In this document: piece by piece, positions 62,423-64,000 of the stretch
Position numbering within the stretch: the first letter of the stretch is position 1
Layout of the letters: each line of letters opens with the position of its first letter
Assembly: GCF_001921205.1 (NCBI RefSeq)
Contig: NZ_MSIE01000054.1
Location: forward strand, 18,096-82,095
DNA from: Actinophytocola xanthii
GTDB lineage: Bacteria > Actinomycetota > Actinomycetes > Mycobacteriales > Pseudonocardiaceae
Length of the DNA: 64,000 nt
Reading direction: 5' to 3'
Notes under the pieces: generated by a model
Told to the model about the DNA's origin: nothing
The model's input: only the letters and a program-made list of their open reading frames with translations
Databases searched by the model: none
Program-made: the position numbers and the translations under genes

Positions 62423-64000
62423 GCGCCGAACCGGTCCAGATGGCGTGGGTGCAGGCGATGCCGCGGCCGCCCTTGGGGCGCAGCACGTCGTAGATGTGCA
62501 TCCGCGGGATCTTCTCCGACAGTCCCCAGCCGCTGGGCCACGTGATGATCCAGTCCATGTCCAGGTCCACCAGCAGCCCCAGCATGCGGGCGATCGTCGG
62601 CTCGTCGAGGCGCTCGAACGCCTCGTCCAGCAGGACCAGCCGCACCGGCGGCCGTTCGGCGCCGGTGCTCACCGCGTCGTAGAACGCCGACGCCGCGGCG
62701 AACAGGGTCACGTAGGAGATCAGCCGCGTCTCGCCCGAGGACAGCTGGCGCATCCGCCGGGTGCGCGGCGCGCCGTCCGGGCCGTCGTCGCGGACGCGGA
62801 CGGTGAACCGGTACCAGGTGCGGTAGTCCAGCGCCCGGGCGAGCACCTCGGCGTAGTCGCCGGAGTGGCCGTCGCGCTCGGTGGTGATCCGCTCGGTCAG
62901 GGCCTGGCGGAGCCGCTCGTCCTCGTCCGGGCCGCGCCTGGCGAACGGCGTGCGGATCAGCGCCAGCGCGCCGCGCATCCCCTCGTCGAGGTCGGGTGCC
63001 GGCTGCCACTCGAGCTGGACGTGTACGCCCTGGCTGGAGCGGGCCACGTCGAGGGTCTCGTTCATCCGCCGGCACAGGTCGTCGGCGACGGCGATCTGGG
63101 TGGCCAGCTTGTCGGCCAGGTCCCGCAGCATGAACGCGTCGAAGATCGACTGGTACTCCTCGGAGAGCAGGTCCCGCTGCGAGGCGAGGCGCTCCGCGAC
63201 GTCCCGGGCCGCCTCGGCCACCGGCCGAGGGCCCTGTGCCCCGGTCACCGTCACCGTGAGGATGTCGGCGCTGCGCTGCGCGACGATGTCGTGGCTGCCG
63301 GCCAGCGCCGCCTGGAGGCCCTGCAGGGTGCCGAGCACGGCGTCCTCGCCGACCGCCTCCCGCGCGGTGGCGGTCAGCGCGGTGAACGCCTCGGTGAGGT
63401 CCTCGGGCGGGGGACCGGCCGCACCGACGGCGGCCGCCCAGACGCCGTCGGCGGCGAGCGCGTCGCGGAACCTGTTCCTGGCGGCTTCCTCCCGCTCCGC
63501 CAGCTCGGCGAGCCGGGTCTCCCGGGTGTCCAGCTGGGTCTGGGTCTTGCCGACCCGCACCCGCGCCTCGGTGGCCTGCTGGCGCGCCCCCGGCAGCCGC
63601 TGCCGGACGCCGGCACGCTCCTCCCCGGCCGAGGCCAGGTCGCGCTCGAGCTGCTCGGCCGCGCCGCCGATGGCCCGCACGCGCTCCTCGTACCCGGCGG
63701 ACTCGTTGCCGAAGTCCAGGCACGCCCGCTCGGCGGCCGAGGACACCTCGGCGAGCTCGGCGGCGGCCCGGCGGTGGTTGTCCACCGCCCTGGCCAGGGT
63801 CTCCACCGCGCCGGCGCAGCGCCGGCCGAGCGCGGTCACCAGCTGCTCGGCCGCGGTCCGCGCGTCCAGGGCCGAGGTCCTGGCCTGCTGCAGCGACTCC
63901 GGCGAGGCGTCCAGCCCGGCCGCCCGCGCGTCCGCGGTGAGCTCGTCGCGCCGGGAGCGGTGCCGGTCGGCGGCGGCGCCGTGCGCGTCCCGGCTGGCCA
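62406..64000 (-). CDS. SMC-like ATPase, TIGR02680 / Wadjet type II JetC-like (N-terminal part outside window)
   Basis: The last 531 codons of a larger protein (family about 1300-1400 aa). The distal coiled-coil half is Glu/Ala/Arg-rich (about 64000-63000). ABC head parts: signature-like QLSSGETRLISYVTLF, Walker B RLVLLDEAFERLD, and the tail IITWPSGWGLSEKIPRMHIYDVLRPKG seen in TIGR02680. Members work with TIGR02677-02679 proteins as a plasmid-cleaving Wadjet complex. The next gene downstream is a convergent regulator, so any JetA/B/D partners must lie beyond 64000. Confidence 0.8.
   Translation of the reverse strand, partial: ASRDAHGAAADRHRSRRDELTADARAAGLDASPESLQQARTSALDARTAAEQLVTALGRRCAGAVETLARAVDNHRRAAAELAEVSSAAERACLDFGNESAGYEERVRAIGGAAEQLERDLASAGEERAGVRQRLPGARQQATEARVRVGKTQTQLDTRETRLAELAEREEAARNRFRDALAADGVWAAAVGAAGPPPEDLTEAFTALTATAREAVGEDAVLGTLQGLQAALAGSHDIVAQRSADILTVTVTGAQGPRPVAEAARDVAERLASQRDLLSEEYQSIFDAFMLRDLADKLATQIAVADDLCRRMNETLDVARSSQGVHVQLEWQPAPDLDEGMRGALALIRTPFARRGPDEDERLRQALTERITTERDGHSGDYAEVLARALDYRTWYRFTVRVRDDGPDGAPRTRRMRQLSSGETRLISYVTLFAAASAFYDAVSTGAERPPVRLVLLDEAFERLDEPTIARMLGLLVDLDMDWIITWPSGWGLSEKIPRMHIYDVLRPKGGRGIACTHAIWTGSALTEER

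Noticed and set aside
1..64000. tRNA, rRNA, insertion sequences, integrase or attachment sites
   Set aside because: I saw no transposase or integrase-type proteins and no recognisable tRNA or rRNA sequence by eye; covariance-model searches could not be run.

Overview
The window is very GC-rich with strong G/C bias at third codon positions, GTG starts and overlapping ATGA/GTGA/TGATG gene junctions. Its gene families (SAV_2336-type vWA/NB-ARC proteins, VMAP, FxSxx-type leader, small two-domain laccase, alditol oxidase, DUF6098, WYL regulators) point to a filamentous actinomycete. Pseudonocardiales is my best guess, by inference only. I saw no tRNA, rRNA, CRISPR array or insertion sequence.

Layout. 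1-5.9 kb: sugar catabolism, with a GH38 alpha-mannosidase (5' end outside the window) and, on the other strand, an operon of FGGY kinase, YihT-like class I aldolase and LacI regulator behind a clear operator. 5.9-13.6 kb: DUF6098 protein, FAD/Rieske oxidoreductase, an NB-ARC/TPR protein with an N-terminal nucleotide-cyclase domain, and a three-gene operon of two esterases and an ATP-grasp enzyme. 14.1-21.5 kb: three secreted proteins (small laccase, very large ThuA/PQQ-dehydrogenase/DUF1080 protein, cupredoxin with Ig-like repeats); the last two share an unnamed module. 21.5-25.3 kb: P450-ClpX-paralogue operon divergent from a long TetR regulator, plus a small membrane protein.

25.4-39.4 kb is the most unusual part. 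A Crp/Fnr regulator with a cNMP-binding signature precedes a 65-aa peptide with an FxSxx-type leader. The peptide gene is translationally coupled to an HExxH-type peptide hydroxylase, and no radical SAM gene is nearby. These genes converge on an operon of a VMAP protein carrying a nucleotide-cyclase-like domain, a MoxR AAA+ ATPase, and a vWA/NB-ARC/TPR protein; together these are a vWA-MoxR-VMAP ternary conflict system. Next come an ECF sigma factor fused to an anti-sigma-like zinc motif, a membrane segment and an extracellular domain; a secreted anchored protein that shares its bipartite promoter motif; a LuxR-type regulator; a 115-aa protein ending in an amyloid-signalling-like motif; and an overlooked 44-aa cationic ORF. 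I read this as a possible signalling/immunity island.

39.5-48.6 kb: alditol oxidase with a large LuxR regulator, DUF4230 protein, a TAP-hydrolase/beta-lactamase fusion, and a two-component pair. 48.7-55.5 kb: a self-contained PTS operon (DeoR, 1-phosphofructokinase, mannitol-type EIICB and EIIA, MDR dehydrogenase, HPr, EI) that may run mannitol through fructose 1-phosphate. 55.5-64 kb: TauE/SafE exporter, membrane protein, MacAB-like ABC exporter, a divergent WYL regulator pair, and the C-terminal part of a Wadjet type II-like SMC protein cut by the window end.
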